From: Knoellia koreensis
Lineage (GTDB): Bacteria; Actinomycetota; Actinomycetes; Actinomycetales; Dermatophilaceae
Assembly (NCBI RefSeq): GCF_013041615.1
Contig: NZ_JABEPQ010000002.1
Location: 992,001 to 1,056,000 of the forward strand
Reading direction: 5' to 3'
Length of the DNA: 64,000 bases
Every line of letters begins with the position of its first letter. Position 1 is the first letter of the stretch. The notes under the pieces were generated by a model. It worked only from the letters and a program-made list of their open reading frames with translations. It did no database searches and was not told where the DNA came from. A program made the position numbers and the translations under genes. Positions 17,679 through 26,368 of this stretch are shown piece by piece.

Positions 17679-19163
17679 CTACCGCTCGCAGCATGGACCC
17701 GGCTGGTCTGTTCTTGCGCTCACGAGGGTTCGGTCCTCGAGCGGTCTGCCGACGCGTGTGCTTGGTTCACCGCCGTGCTGGAGTTGCGATGTAGTGGTTC
17801 CGAGTTGGGCGCCCGCGCTCATGGCCGCCCCGGCCGCGTCGACGAGCGCGCCGCTGGCGTCAACCACCTCGGCACGGACAACGACAGGGAGTAGGACGGC
17901 TCGGTTGGCCAGCAGGTCCTGAGGCGTGACAGTGGCTTTGTGGGGGCTGTCGTCGATTATGACGGGTGTGTGTGAGCTCTGACGGCGTGCGGCGATCGCC
18001 ATGGTGTTGACGGCTCGCGCAGCGCCGGTCATCCTCGGATCTTCGGCGACGTCGTCGACGAGGTGCGCCAGGTCGAGGTTCGCAGCCAGCACCTGTCCCA
18101 CGAGCGAGGGGACGCGGTTGATGTCGGTGCGCTGGGCCATGACTGCGGCGGACGACGCGACAGCGCCGTCGACGAGGACCTCACGTAGGGCGGCCCTGAC
18201 TTCCCCACTCGCGCAAGCCAGCTCGTGGTCCGTGCGGCGGTGGGACACAGGCGTGAGCTTCGCCCATATGCGGGCGATGGACTCCCACCGCGCTTGCGCG
18301 ATGACGAGGGCGGGATCGAGACGATCTCGGTAGTGCTCCTGCTCGACGTGTCCCGCGGCGACCGATCCCCGGAGCAGGGCGTTGCTCCCGGCCAGGATCA
18401 GCGCCTGTGTACGCGCGGCGAGCAGCAGGTCCGCCGTGTGCGTGCTGTCGACGAGGACCCGGTGACTGACGATGTCCCAGTCGGCGACGGCTTGTGCGAG
18501 GCGCCCAGCGGCTGGCGGATCCCGGTGCTCTCCGGTCAAGTCATTCGGGTAGGTCCGAGAGACGACGCTTCCGGCGAGCTGCTCGAACGCGGCAGTGTGC
18601 TCGAGCGCGGCGCGGACCTGGCGCAGCGACTTTGCGGCTGGCACGTGACCGCTGCCGGCTAGCTTCGCCTCCAGTTCCCGCAGGTGGCGGCCGACGGCGA
18701 CATGGACTCCGTGGGAGCCGATGTAGAGGGTGTGCATGATCCGGGTCCTGGCTGCGGCCAAGTCTGAGAGCTCAAGTGCGTTCAAGGGTGGCTCAGGAGT
18801 GCGATGCCGAGTGATCAGATCCTCGGCGCGAGCAAAGCCAGCGGCGATGTCGAGGTGACGCTGGTCCGCCGGGCCCTCACCTGGCCATCCAGTCCGGTGC
18901 CGTCGATGGTGCGCGTCGGCCATGGCCTGGAGCCGCACCACTGTCAGGTCGTCATCGTTGAGAGTCCGCTGCTCGGCGCCTGGCTGAGGAGTCGTGGGCG
19001 CAGGCAGCGCGTGCCACAGCTCGGCGGCGGCCTGGACGACCTCGCCCCACGTCCGCAGCATGGTGGCTGCGTCCATCTCGTCAACGTCGATCAGGACCGC
19101 GCGAGCAGTGTGGTCCGCCTCGAGAAGTAGCTCGCCGACGCTGCGCTGGTCGACGCCCGTCAT
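17679..19163 (-). CDS. Element protein of unknown function (494 aa)
   Basis: I do not recognise this 494-residue protein. It is mostly helical and Ala-rich, without signal peptide or membrane segment. It has recurring stretches of the form TADLLLAARTQALILAGS and VIAQARWESIARIWAKLTP. ATG 19163 overlaps the stop of the upstream gene by ATGA, which fixes the start; a longer ORF to 19421 runs over that gene and is less likely. It converges on the integrase gene, and the 100 bases between them show nothing further. Long helical proteins paired with a short upstream gene occur in actinobacterial mobile elements; no role is known. Confidence 0.68.
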   Translation of the reverse strand: MTGVDQRSVGELLLEADHTARAVLIDVDEMDAATMLRTWGEVVQAAAELWHALPAPTTPQPGAEQRTLNDDDLTVVRLQAMADAHHRRHRTGWPGEGPADQRHLDIAAGFARAEDLITRHRTPEPPLNALELSDLAAARTRIMHTLYIGSHGVHVAVGRHLRELEAKLAGSGHVPAAKSLRQVRAALEHTAAFEQLAGSVVSRTYPNDLTGEHRDPPAAGRLAQAVADWDIVSHRVLVDSTHTADLLLAARTQALILAGSNALLRGSVAAGHVEQEHYRDRLDPALVIAQARWESIARIWAKLTPVSHRRTDHELACASGEVRAALREVLVDGAVASSAAVMAQRTDINRVPSLVGQVLAANLDLAHLVDDVAEDPRMTGAARAVNTMAIAARRQSSHTPVIIDDSPHKATVTPQDLLANRAVLLPVVVRAEVVDASGALVDAAGAAMSAGAQLGTTTSQLQHGGEPSTRVGRPLEDRTLVSARTDQPGPCCER

Positions 19164-19513
19164 GTGACGTGTTCCCCGACCAGGTCGCAGACGGCGACGA
19201 CCAGCTGCGACGAACCAACGGGAAGGTCCTCGATCGGGCACACGCGCAGAGCCCTCTCGGCCGAGCGCATCAGCTCGAGCGGGTCCTCCACGGCCAGAGC
19301 GGCGACGGGCACGGGACTGATGCCCACGGGCGTGAGCTCGAGGGCCCGGGAGGCGGCCAGGTCCAGCCCCAAACCTCGAAAGCGCAGCTGAGGGTCGGGG
19401 TCGGTCTGCGCCTGGGCCCAAGTGAGGTCGGCCGCGCGCGCCAGGAGCACGGCCGCGGTCGCCAGGCAGGCAGCGGGGCTTGTGCTCTCAGTCAGGGCAT
19501 CGGTGCGCATCAT
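19160..19513 (-). CDS. Small element protein coupled to the 494-aa protein
   Basis: A 117-residue soluble protein of unknown function, Ala/Leu-rich, with LATAAVLLARAADLTWAQAQ and IEDLPVGSSQLVVAVCDLV. Its stop overlaps the start of the next gene by ATGA, so the two form a translationally coupled pair and may act together. The start is ATG 19513 or the adjacent ATG 19510; the reverse complement reads GAGGAGAACCCC before them, a good ribosome site. Confidence 0.62.
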   Translation of the reverse strand: MMRTDALTESTSPAACLATAAVLLARAADLTWAQAQTDPDPQLRFRGLGLDLAASRALELTPVGISPVPVAALAVEDPLELMRSAERALRVCPIEDLPVGSSQLVVAVCDLVGEHVT

Positions 19514-19735
19514 GGGGTTCTCCTCGTCGTCGAGATCGTCGTGTCCATCCCTGCAGGTCTCGGCGCGGGCTGACAGGCCTGAATTTCAGCCTGTGGATAA
19601 GACGGCAGGGCCTGTCGTAGGTGCGGACGACACTTCTCATGGGCCTTAAGGCCCCGGTGCTGTCGTGGCGGTCAACACCGTCGACAGTCGAGATGTCAGC
19701 ACTAGTGCATCGCATGGACGGGAGAGGAGAAGACC

Positions 19736-20581
19736 GTGACGACGTCGCTGAAGAAGGTGCTGGCGTGCGGGCCGGCTGTCGTGGTCAGTGTGATGCTCAC
19801 GTTCGTCTTCGGCTCTGTGCTGCCGCCGCTGGCAGGGTTGGCGGCATTCGTTATCGGGCTGGGCGTGATGCTCGCCTTGCTGGTGGGCTGGGGCGAGCCC
19901 TTGGCCTCCCGACTCCTGTTCCATGCGCGAGCGCTAAACGAGGCCGAAATTGGCACCCTAGCGCCGGCGGTGGCGATGCTGTGCCAGCGGGGCATCCCGA
20001 TGGGTCGCCTCGATGTGCGGGTGAAGCGCAACGCGGTGCCGATCGCAGCCGTGGGGGTGGGGCGTCGAACCGTTGTGGTCTCGGGAGGCTTGATGGGCGC
20101 GATTCGAGACGAACAGCTACCGGTCGACCAGGCGGCCGCGGTGCTGGGACATTGTGCCGGCGTCGTGCTCAGCGGCGCTGTGCGGTCCGACCCTGCCTTG
20201 GCGTACTGGACTCTGCCTTGGCAGCTCACCCGGGCCTTGGTCGGTGCACTCGTGCAGCCCTTCCGAAGGCTGCCGCTGGCGGCCCTTGCCTGGAGGGGCC
20301 GCTTCGTCGTCGCGCTGGTCGCCGCGGTGCAGTCGGTAATCGCCGAGCAGCTGGGAGTTGCCGGCGCCTTGGTGACGCTGTGCGCCCTGTCCTACCTGCT
20401 GGGTGCGGGCGAGGGGGCCTGGGCAGCCACCTTGCGTGAGATCGGTGATGACCGCGTACGCCAGGCCGGTCTGGCCGACGCACTCGCCCGCCTCCTGCTG
20501 CGGTGCTCCAGCTCGGCAGCGACGCACGAACGCGTGCATGCGCTGACTGGTCCGCACAGGTGCCACGGCTGGCACTGGTGA
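19736..20581 (+). CDS. Membrane M48-like (HtpX-like) protein lacking the HExxH zinc motif
   Basis: The 281-residue protein begins with two membrane helices (VVVSVMLTFVFGSVLPPLAG and FVIGLGVMLALLVGWG), as in HtpX-type M48 proteases. A domain resembling the M48 fold follows: IPMGRLDVRVKRNAVPIAAVGV, TVVVSGGLMGAI, then LPVDQAAAVLGHCAGVVLSGA. At the place where M48 enzymes have HELGH this protein reads LGHCAG, so the catalytic Glu and first His are missing. More hydrophobic segments follow. GTG 19736 has GGAGAGGAGA upstream. It may be a non-catalytic derivative. The assignment is by pattern only. Confidence 0.6.
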   Translation: MTTSLKKVLACGPAVVVSVMLTFVFGSVLPPLAGLAAFVIGLGVMLALLVGWGEPLASRLLFHARALNEAEIGTLAPAVAMLCQRGIPMGRLDVRVKRNAVPIAAVGVGRRTVVVSGGLMGAIRDEQLPVDQAAAVLGHCAGVVLSGAVRSDPALAYWTLPWQLTRALVGALVQPFRRLPLAALAWRGRFVVALVAAVQSVIAEQLGVAGALVTLCALSYLLGAGEGAWAATLREIGDDRVRQAGLADALARLLLRCSSSAATHERVHALTGPHRCHGWHW

Positions 20582-20728
20582 CATCGCCGGCGTAAGGCTG
20601 GCCGAGGCGATGCTCTCGGCCACCGGGTCATCGGGAAGCCGTCATCGTTCGGGCGTCGAACGCCAACGGATGGCTCCCGTGGTGGTGGGCGTGTGAGACC
20701 TCGTCATGCGCCCCACAGTCGAGTGTCA

Positions 20729-21115
20729 TCACAGGTGCGCGTCGTCGTCTGGATTGACGACGCTCAGCAGCCGATCCAGGCGTTCGGCCGGGACATGGCT
20801 CGGGTCGAGCAGCGGAAGGCATCGGCTGCACAGGTCGACGCCGGTGTCGGCGCAGACCCAGTGGCACCCGTCGGGACACGCGTGCGCGTCAGTGCACCCG
20901 CAGACGAGACAGACCCGGTGGCGAGGGAGCCCTCCCGCCACCACGGTCTCTATCTCCGCAGCGAGATCGGCAGCCGCGACAAGGAGCCGCGCCGCTGCGG
21001 CAGGGTGTCGAGTTCGGCGCAGGATCTCTGCCGATGCCTTGGTGGCCACCTGCTGGTGCTCGAGCCTGACCACAACGTCCGCCGTAATGGCCGGCTCTCG
21101 TGTCCACGACTGCAT
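20729..21115 (-). CDS. Phage/element-type zinc-binding protein
   Basis: A 128-residue protein. Its C-terminal half carries a dense Cys/His cluster, CLVCGCTDAHACPDGCHW, then CADTGVDLCSRC, which could hold two zinc ions. This cluster is common in small proteins of actinophages and integrated elements. The N-terminal part is helical (ADVVVRLEHQQVATKASAEIL). ATG 21115 is preceded by GGGGAGAGG and is preferred over a longer start at 21280. It is divergent from the HTH gene at 21267. Function unknown. Confidence 0.7.
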   Translation of the reverse strand: MQSWTREPAITADVVVRLEHQQVATKASAEILRRTRHPAAAARLLVAAADLAAEIETVVAGGLPRHRVCLVCGCTDAHACPDGCHWVCADTGVDLCSRCLPLLDPSHVPAERLDRLLSVVNPDDDAHL

Positions 21116-21266
21116 GATGACCACCTCTCCCCGCTTCCTCGCACTCCCCAAGGGCTGCGGCCTACCTCCTGGTGGACATGTCGTCGCAAGGGGTCCTGTC
21201 CACTCAGCCGACATCCCGCGCTTAGGGCTACGACGAGTCGTCGACGAGCAGTCAGGGGTGGCCGTC

Positions 21267-22196
21267 ATGAGTTCCAACAAGTCCTGGGATGTTGCGTACA
21301 GGCGAGACCGTGCCCGCGGGCAGCGGCGTTACGTCGCCGCTGACGCCACCCGGAGCCGGCTGAAGGACCTGGTCGACGCCCACGTCCCTCTTCGCGCGAT
21401 CGCCCGAGCAACGGGCCTCAGCGACACCGCGATCGGCCACATCGTCGCCGGCCGCCACGAGCTCGTCCAACGCACCACGGCAGAGCGGATCGCGACCCTG
21501 TCCCTTGCCGACGTGCTCGAGCAAGCGGACGGAAACGTGCCCAGCATCGGTGCGACGCGCCGGGTCCAGGCATTGATGGCGATCGGGTGGCCCAAGGCCG
21601 ATCTCGAGGCTGCGGGGGTGCCCTCCGCGCAGCTCGTCACGCGGGCTCGGGACCTGGTCAGTGCCGAAGGTTGGCGCCAGACGCGTGACGTCTACGACCG
21701 GCTGAGCATGACCCCTGGCCCCTCTCAGAAGTGTCGGGACCGAGCCCGGGCCCGCGGCTACGCACCGCCCCTGGCGTGGGAGGAGGACACGCTGGACGAC
21801 CCCCGCGGCACCCCGCAGGTGGACTCGTCGACGCCCGCACCAGTGGACGTGGTTGCGGTCGACCGGGTGGTGGCCTCCGCCCGCGCCGGGTTGGGTTGCG
21901 ATACCAGCTTGCGGCTAACTCGGCAGGAGTATCTGGCGGCCACCCGGGAGCTCGCCGCGCACGGAGCCTCTGATGCCGAGATCTCCGAAGCGTTCGGGGT
22001 CTCGAGCCGAACCGTGCTTCGCTTGCGGCACCGCAACGGCATCGCCTCGGGCGTGCGGGCCGACCACGTGGCCGAAGACTCCAGCAATGCCGACCTGGTC
22101 GGCTCGGCCCGGCTCCGCCGAGCCGTTCAGCTGGGGAAGTCCTCGGGCCATTCCGGAGCGGAGTTCGCGGGGCCGGTGCCCGCGGTGGGTGCCTGA
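21267..22196 (+). CDS. Actinophage-like helix-turn-helix DNA-binding protein
   Basis: A 309-residue protein with two likely DNA-binding HTH units: residues about 30-60 (VPLRAIARATGLSDTAIGHI) and about 230-260 (GASDAEISEAFGVSSRTVLRL). The linker MTPGPSQKCRDRARARGYAP, followed by PLAWEEDTLDDP, is typical of a protein widespread in actinobacterial phages and integrative elements, probably a regulator. ATG 21267 with AGGGG upstream is preferred; the ORF is open further upstream, but that part reads as non-coding. The 24 bases before the RES gene stop contain no other feature. Confidence 0.75.
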   Translation: MSSNKSWDVAYRRDRARGQRRYVAADATRSRLKDLVDAHVPLRAIARATGLSDTAIGHIVAGRHELVQRTTAERIATLSLADVLEQADGNVPSIGATRRVQALMAIGWPKADLEAAGVPSAQLVTRARDLVSAEGWRQTRDVYDRLSMTPGPSQKCRDRARARGYAPPLAWEEDTLDDPRGTPQVDSSTPAPVDVVAVDRVVASARAGLGCDTSLRLTRQEYLAATRELAAHGASDAEISEAFGVSSRTVLRLRHRNGIASGVRADHVAEDSSNADLVGSARLRRAVQLGKSSGHSGAEFAGPVPAVGA

Positions 22197-22219
22197 CCCC
22201 TGCTCGTCGCCCTCGGGCC

Positions 22220-22780
22220 CTAGGAGGCCCCGTCTGAACGATGGACCAGGCGGTCGGGTGTGAGCGGGACGCTGGCCGTCACCTCCAGCGATGGGCCAGT
22301 TCGGGTTTCGAACGCCGCCAGGACGTGACCGGCGCCAGAGGCGGATGGCGCCAGGACACCACTGAGGCCGAGGAACCAGGCGGCGTGCCCGACGGCTTGA
22401 CAGGCGGTCCAGTCGTCGTCGGCGATGTCTGCCTCCCCAATGCCGACGTGCGCCAGCGCACTGGCGTCTCGCAAGTCGAGGATGGCCAGATTAGTGACCT
22501 TGACCGTGTGCAGCTTGTACGGCACCCGCAGCAGTTCAGCTGCGGTGTTGTTCTGCGAAACGGCCAACCGTTCCAGCTCGGCCAGGCAGGTTTCGATCGG
22601 CGTGGCGAGGTAGATGGTGGCGAATATGTCGGGAGGGTTCCAGCGGCCGCCGTTGAGGCGCGCGCCAGCCCCAGAGAGGGGGTCGCGGCGAGCGGTGGTG
22701 TACCGGTAGGTGGTGCCGGACCAAGCCGACGCCCCGAGCTGGTCGACCCGCTGGACCAGCTCGTCGTCGAGGGGCATCAA
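22220..22780 (-). CDS. RES-domain toxin (NAD+-degrading type)
   Basis: Toxin of the RES/Xre family; characterised members break down NAD+ and stop growth. The 186 residues match the RES pattern: Arg-containing TYRYTTARRDPLSGAGARLN followed by GGRWNPP; conserved Glu in TCLAELERL; and Ser in APSASGAGHVLAAF. Length is normal. The gene overlaps the upstream antitoxin gene by ATGA (22777-22780), the classic arrangement with the antitoxin translated first. The predicted activity comes from family knowledge. Confidence 0.88.
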   Translation of the reverse strand: MMPLDDELVQRVDQLGASAWSGTTYRYTTARRDPLSGAGARLNGGRWNPPDIFATIYLATPIETCLAELERLAVSQNNTAAELLRVPYKLHTVKVTNLAILDLRDASALAHVGIGEADIADDDWTACQAVGHAAWFLGLSGVLAPSASGAGHVLAAFETRTGPSLEVTASVPLTPDRLVHRSDGAS

Positions 22781-23130
22781 ACAATGACCCCTTCGGCGAT
22801 GGCCTCGATCAGGTTGAGCACGTCTCGGTACTGCCCTGCGTGAATCCGTTTTGCCGGCGTGTCATGGTCCAGGAGCCGGTTGGGGGTGAAGATCCAGACG
22901 TTGGCGCGGTCGCTGGGCAGTACCTCTGACACGGCTTCCGCGACGTAGGCCAGTTCGAGCAGCCGCTGTTTGTTCAGCCGTTGCGGGACCACCTCACCGC
23001 TCGACCAGCGGGCGACGGATCGGGCGGTGGCGTCAACGATGCGCCCCACTTCGTCCTGCGTGAGCCCAAGATGATCGAAGATGTCCGTCACCTTGTGCGC
23101 CAGCGCACCTCTATCGGCCATTGCACTCAT
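22777..23130 (-). CDS. Xre-type antitoxin with DUF2384-like toxin-binding domain
   Basis: Partner of the RES toxin. The 117 residues carry an Xre-like helix-turn-helix (LGLTQDEVGRIVDATARSVARW) and a C-terminal MbcA/ParS-type toxin-binding region (NVWIFTPNRLLDHDTPAKRI, then DVLNLIEAIAEG). The C-terminal tail would block the toxin active site. The start may be ATG 23130 or 23121. It is divergent from the gene at 23205; the 74 shared bases contain TTGACG and TATGCC with 17-base spacing towards the right, and the Xre protein probably represses at least its own promoter. Confidence 0.86.
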   Translation of the reverse strand: MSAMADRGALAHKVTDIFDHLGLTQDEVGRIVDATARSVARWSSGEVVPQRLNKQRLLELAYVAEAVSEVLPSDRANVWIFTPNRLLDHDTPAKRIHAGQYRDVLNLIEAIAEGVIV

Positions 23131-23145
23131 CGGCGTGTCCCAACT

Positions 23146-23174
23146 TTGACGGGTCTTTTGTCATCTACTATGCC
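23146..23174 (+). promoter_or_regulatory. Possible promoter for the 23205 gene
   Basis: TTGACG and TATGCC are separated by about 17 bases in the AT-richer gap between the antitoxin gene and the divergent 23205 gene. The -35 is good and the -10 weak. Because both operons share this gap, an Xre operator here could control both. Confidence 0.35.
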
Positions 23175-23204
23175 ACTAGTTTGGCGCAACGGAGGACATC
23201 GGAC

Positions 23205-24359
23205 ATGAGTGTCGAGTTTCAGCTTGATCACCAGGACCACCACAAGGTGGAGGACTTCCTGGCCCGTGGCTCGAGCGGCGTCGCGGCCATCGCCCTGCAT
23301 CCCAAGGCCGCAGCGCACCAACAGGCGGCGGCGGAAGCGGCTATCGCGGCTGGCATTGACGTCCTCTACGACCCGCGCACCGAACGCCTGGCATACCCCG
23401 GCCACGGCTTGGACCGCCTGCCCGGCTACGTCGGCGCCCCCTTCGACATTAACCAGCTCGCCCTCAACCTGTCGCACCGGCAGAGACTGGTCGAGGCGGT
23501 GGTGACGGCGCACCCCGACTTCAGCACCGTCTTGACCCCGCCGCACTTCTACGTCGATGGGATGCGGGCCGGTCGCCTCAACCTCGCATTGGCCGAGGCC
23601 ACCATCCTGGCAACCGACAAACCCGTGCGGCCCGTGCTGATGCTCAAGTCCCGCTTCTCGCACGACGACGCTGGCACCCTCGCCGCCGAGTACTCCGACG
23701 CCGGCTTCACCCAGATCGACTTGCGGTTCACCCCCCTGGGCGGCGAGGGCGACGGCATCCCCAAGATCCGCAGCGCGTTCAAGGTCGCGGACATCTTCCG
23801 AACCGCCGGCATGAGGGTGATCCTCGGTCGCTCCGGAAACATTGGACAAGCCGCCTTCGCACTCGGGCACGTCGACGGCTACTCCATGGGTATCGGACAG
23901 ATGGAGCACGTCAGTCACGCCGCGGACATCGCCCGACAGAAGCGACCCCCCGTCCTGGACCAGGACGGCAAGAGGAAGGGCGGCATTTGGCAGGGTGTCT
24001 ACCTTCCGGGCCTCGCGGCCACGGTCAGCATGAAGCGTGCACGCCAGCTGCTCGAGAACAGCGACGTGCGGACCCGTCTCGGATGCCGTATCGAGGGATG
24101 CGCGAATTCGCTGCTCGGTCCGGTCATCGACCATAAGAGCCACTACCTGCACTCACGAGCAAGCGACGCCACCCGTTTGCTTCAGACGCCACCGCACTGG
24201 AGACCCAAGTTGGAGACCGACCGGCTCCGGCGAGCGCTAGAACTGCGCGAGCTCGTGAACGAGAGCTACCGCGCCCCTGAGTCTCCGGCGATGCCCACCC
24301 GCACACTAAGGAGCCTTCTCGACGGCATCGAGGAGGAGCGGGCTACATCCGTCGCTTGA
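23205..24359 (+). CDS. Unrecognised 384-aa protein, TIM-barrel-like, divergent from RES/Xre
   Basis: I cannot name this protein. Its pattern of alternating strands and helices (VAAIALHPKAAAHQQ, IDVLYDPRTERLAYPG, VRPVLMLKSRFSHDDAG, FTQIDLRF, GMRVILGRSGNIGQAAFALG, VDGYSMGIGQMEHV) suggests an alpha/beta barrel. The C-terminal third has RLGCRIEGC and SHYLHSRASDATRLL, then helices rich in Arg and Glu. The general plan recalls tRNA-guanine-transglycosylase-like proteins, but I see no conclusive catalytic motif. ATG 23205 has GGAGG 10 bases upstream. It shares its control region with the RES/Xre pair, so it may be part of an extended toxin-antitoxin or defence module. Confidence 0.75.
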   Translation: MSVEFQLDHQDHHKVEDFLARGSSGVAAIALHPKAAAHQQAAAEAAIAAGIDVLYDPRTERLAYPGHGLDRLPGYVGAPFDINQLALNLSHRQRLVEAVVTAHPDFSTVLTPPHFYVDGMRAGRLNLALAEATILATDKPVRPVLMLKSRFSHDDAGTLAAEYSDAGFTQIDLRFTPLGGEGDGIPKIRSAFKVADIFRTAGMRVILGRSGNIGQAAFALGHVDGYSMGIGQMEHVSHAADIARQKRPPVLDQDGKRKGGIWQGVYLPGLAATVSMKRARQLLENSDVRTRLGCRIEGCANSLLGPVIDHKSHYLHSRASDATRLLQTPPHWRPKLETDRLRRALELRELVNESYRAPESPAMPTRTLRSLLDGIEEERATSVA

Positions 24360-24430
24360 TGAGGAGGAGGGTTCAGCCCGGTCACTCCTGCCGCAGCGCG
24401 GCGCGCGAGTCAGCTGGTGGACCACGGTGA

Positions 24431-24811
24431 TTACCACACACCCCAATCCACGGCTCCGTCAGCAACCGGCTGCGTGCCGTGGCCGATCACGAGCCCCCAG
24501 GGCCCGGTCTCGGCGGACCATCCGACCGACCCGCAGACCTTGCACTCCCGCACCACGACCGGAATCACCGACGTGGTCTCAACGGCCGACGGAGCGCATC
24601 CGCGACCCGGACCCTGTTGTGCCAGCTCGTCGACGGCGACCCGCACGGCATACGTCGCCGGTGGGTGAACGACCAGCGTTCGATCCAGAGACCGCGGGCC
24701 GTCGTAGGGTCCTTCGCCGGCGAAAGCCGGGACGACGGCACCCGCGTCAGTTAAAGCCGTGCTTCGAACACCAGCGTTCGATGAAAGTCCTCGTCTGGCC
24801 GTCGAGGCCAA
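24431..24811 (-). CDS. Doubtful small ORF downstream of the methyltransferase remnant
   Basis: A 126-codon ORF whose middle reads plausibly as protein (ATYAVRVAVDELAQQGPG, VVVRECKVCGSVGW) but which overlaps the 3' end of the methyltransferase remnant and has no good ribosome site. If real it would start internally. The stretch 24360-24750 otherwise holds nothing I can identify. Confidence 0.25.
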   Translation of the reverse strand: MASTARRGLSSNAGVRSTALTDAGAVVPAFAGEGPYDGPRSLDRTLVVHPPATYAVRVAVDELAQQGPGRGCAPSAVETTSVIPVVVRECKVCGSVGWSAETGPWGLVIGHGTQPVADGAVDWGVW

Positions 24812-26279
24812 ACGCGGTTCAACCGGATCGCGTGGGCTGAGTGGCCGGTCGCCCTGGATGTCAAGGTCGGGAGGACTTGTCCAACCGCCACCTCGAGCGC
24901 TCGGGCAAGACCGGCGTCGTCGAGGGCTGTGCGGACCTTGTTTCGAGCGTCGGTGAACTTCGTGATCATCGTAAGGTCGACGGCGGCCGCGACCTGTTCA
25001 GCTTGGGCTGCCAGCTGGGCGATCGCGATGTGCTCTGGGATGGCGGGGTCGAAGACCGGGAACGGGACGTGGAAGACGTACTTGTCGAAGTCACGTGGAC
25101 CAAACAGCCCCTTGGTCTGGAGTGGCCGGACCCGCTCCAGCAGTGTGTGGCTGTTGAGGATCGCCTCGAGGTACCGTCCCTCGTCGGCTGATCCGACGGC
25201 CGCCCAGTACAGCTTGTGGTCGATCACGGCCGCGCTCGATGCGATGCGAGCTGCGGCGAGCGAACTGCCAGCCTTGCTGTAGACCACCCGATGCGTCGCA
25301 AGGGGAAGCTGGGCGGACAGCTGGCTCTGGTAGTCGAATCGTTCAAGCAGAGGCAGCGTCTCGGTCGGCTTTCGCCCGGTTTCCCAGGCCGCCTCGACGT
25401 CCGCCCACCACCGGCTCGCACCTGGCAGGGCATCCACCTCGGAGCGCGTCATGATGCGATCCGTGGCGAGGGGAAGGACCGCCCGGCGGGGCGCGAGTGG
25501 GCGATACGGGGCCATGTTCTCCCCCAGGTAAACGTCGCGGATCATCGACCACACCTTGCTGGTGCTCACCGCGGAGGCGATCGCCCACGCGGTCGTCGGG
25601 TTCGACCTGGTCGCGGACCAGCTGACCGCCGCCGAGGTCACCCGCGGAACCCGGTTCCGCGAGGCCCAGATCTATGGGGTCGTCGAGGAGGACTTCTTCG
25701 ACTGGGTCCTCAGGCAGACGGTGGTGAGACGTTCGTGCTTGACCTGGTGCGTCGGATCGCGCGCTTTGACTGAACAACTCTGGGTCGTCGTCGAACGCGG
25801 AGCCGAACGCGGTCCTCAGCAGCTTGGACCACAGGTCTCGCTTGACGGCCACGCCCGGCATGTTCTTGCTGCGCTCGTAGAGGTCCGCAAGTGTGGTGTG
25901 GTCGAGCTTATGACCGGGGGACTCTGCGCCGAGTCGTTCGCGGATTGCGGATGGCGTCGGTGGGATGTGGTGCTTGGTAGCAAACACCGACTCGAGCCAG
26001 ATCAGGATGTCGTCATGGTCGGCGCGGTTCGCGTCGAGCACCCTTCTTGACCTCGATGCGGCAGTGCCCGACCTGGACGTCGAGCCGACGGCGAGTTCCG
26101 TCCCCCGTCTGCACCTCCAGTTTCGCGACGTCGCGCTCAAGGTCGCAATGGGCTACGTCGGCCCCGACGCGGAGCGGCCTATGCCGGGGCCTCGCGCGAG
26201 CGGCTATCGGCTGGTCGTCGACGGACTGCCGGAGCGTCACGGTAACCGGCCCCGAACCTACGATTCGGCGCGATTTCAT
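24751..26279 (-). pseudogene. Scrambled DNA methyltransferase (Eco57I/PglX-like) remnant with an inverted segment
   Basis: Pieces of one large restriction-type DNA methyltransferase. An N-terminal piece is on the minus strand, with RRRLDVQVGHCRIEVKKG near 26040-26100. After a frame change it continues with DHDDILIWLESVFATKHHIP, then LWSKLLRTAFGSAFDDDPEL, down to about 25780. The continuation (LLVLTAEAIAHAVVGFDL, TRFREAQIYGVVEEDFFDWV, then GGETFVLDLVRRIARFD after one frameshift) is on the plus strand at about 25547-25770, so this segment is inverted. From about 25545 to 24751 the minus strand resumes with the C-terminal target-recognition part (YLGENMAPYRPL, KLYWAAVGSADEGRYLEAIL). The catalytic core with its SAM and NPPY motifs is missing. 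The gene cannot be functional. Confidence 0.7.
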
Positions 26280-26368
26280 GATCTCTGGCTCGCCGGTGTC
26301 AGCCGCAAAGAGATCGCCGAGGAATTGCGACTCTCAGACGCCTACGTCGCCTGAATCGCCAAGAAGGC

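Noticed and set aside
25556-26050. Plus-strand 164-codon ORF as an independent gene
   Set aside because: Its first half is the inverted methyltransferase block and its second half is antisense to the minus-strand piece, so it is not a gene.
26181-26354. 57-codon HTH-like ORF
   Set aside because: It overlaps the methyltransferase N-terminal piece on the other strand and ends at a stop inside the apparent domain; only mentioned as a possible fragment.
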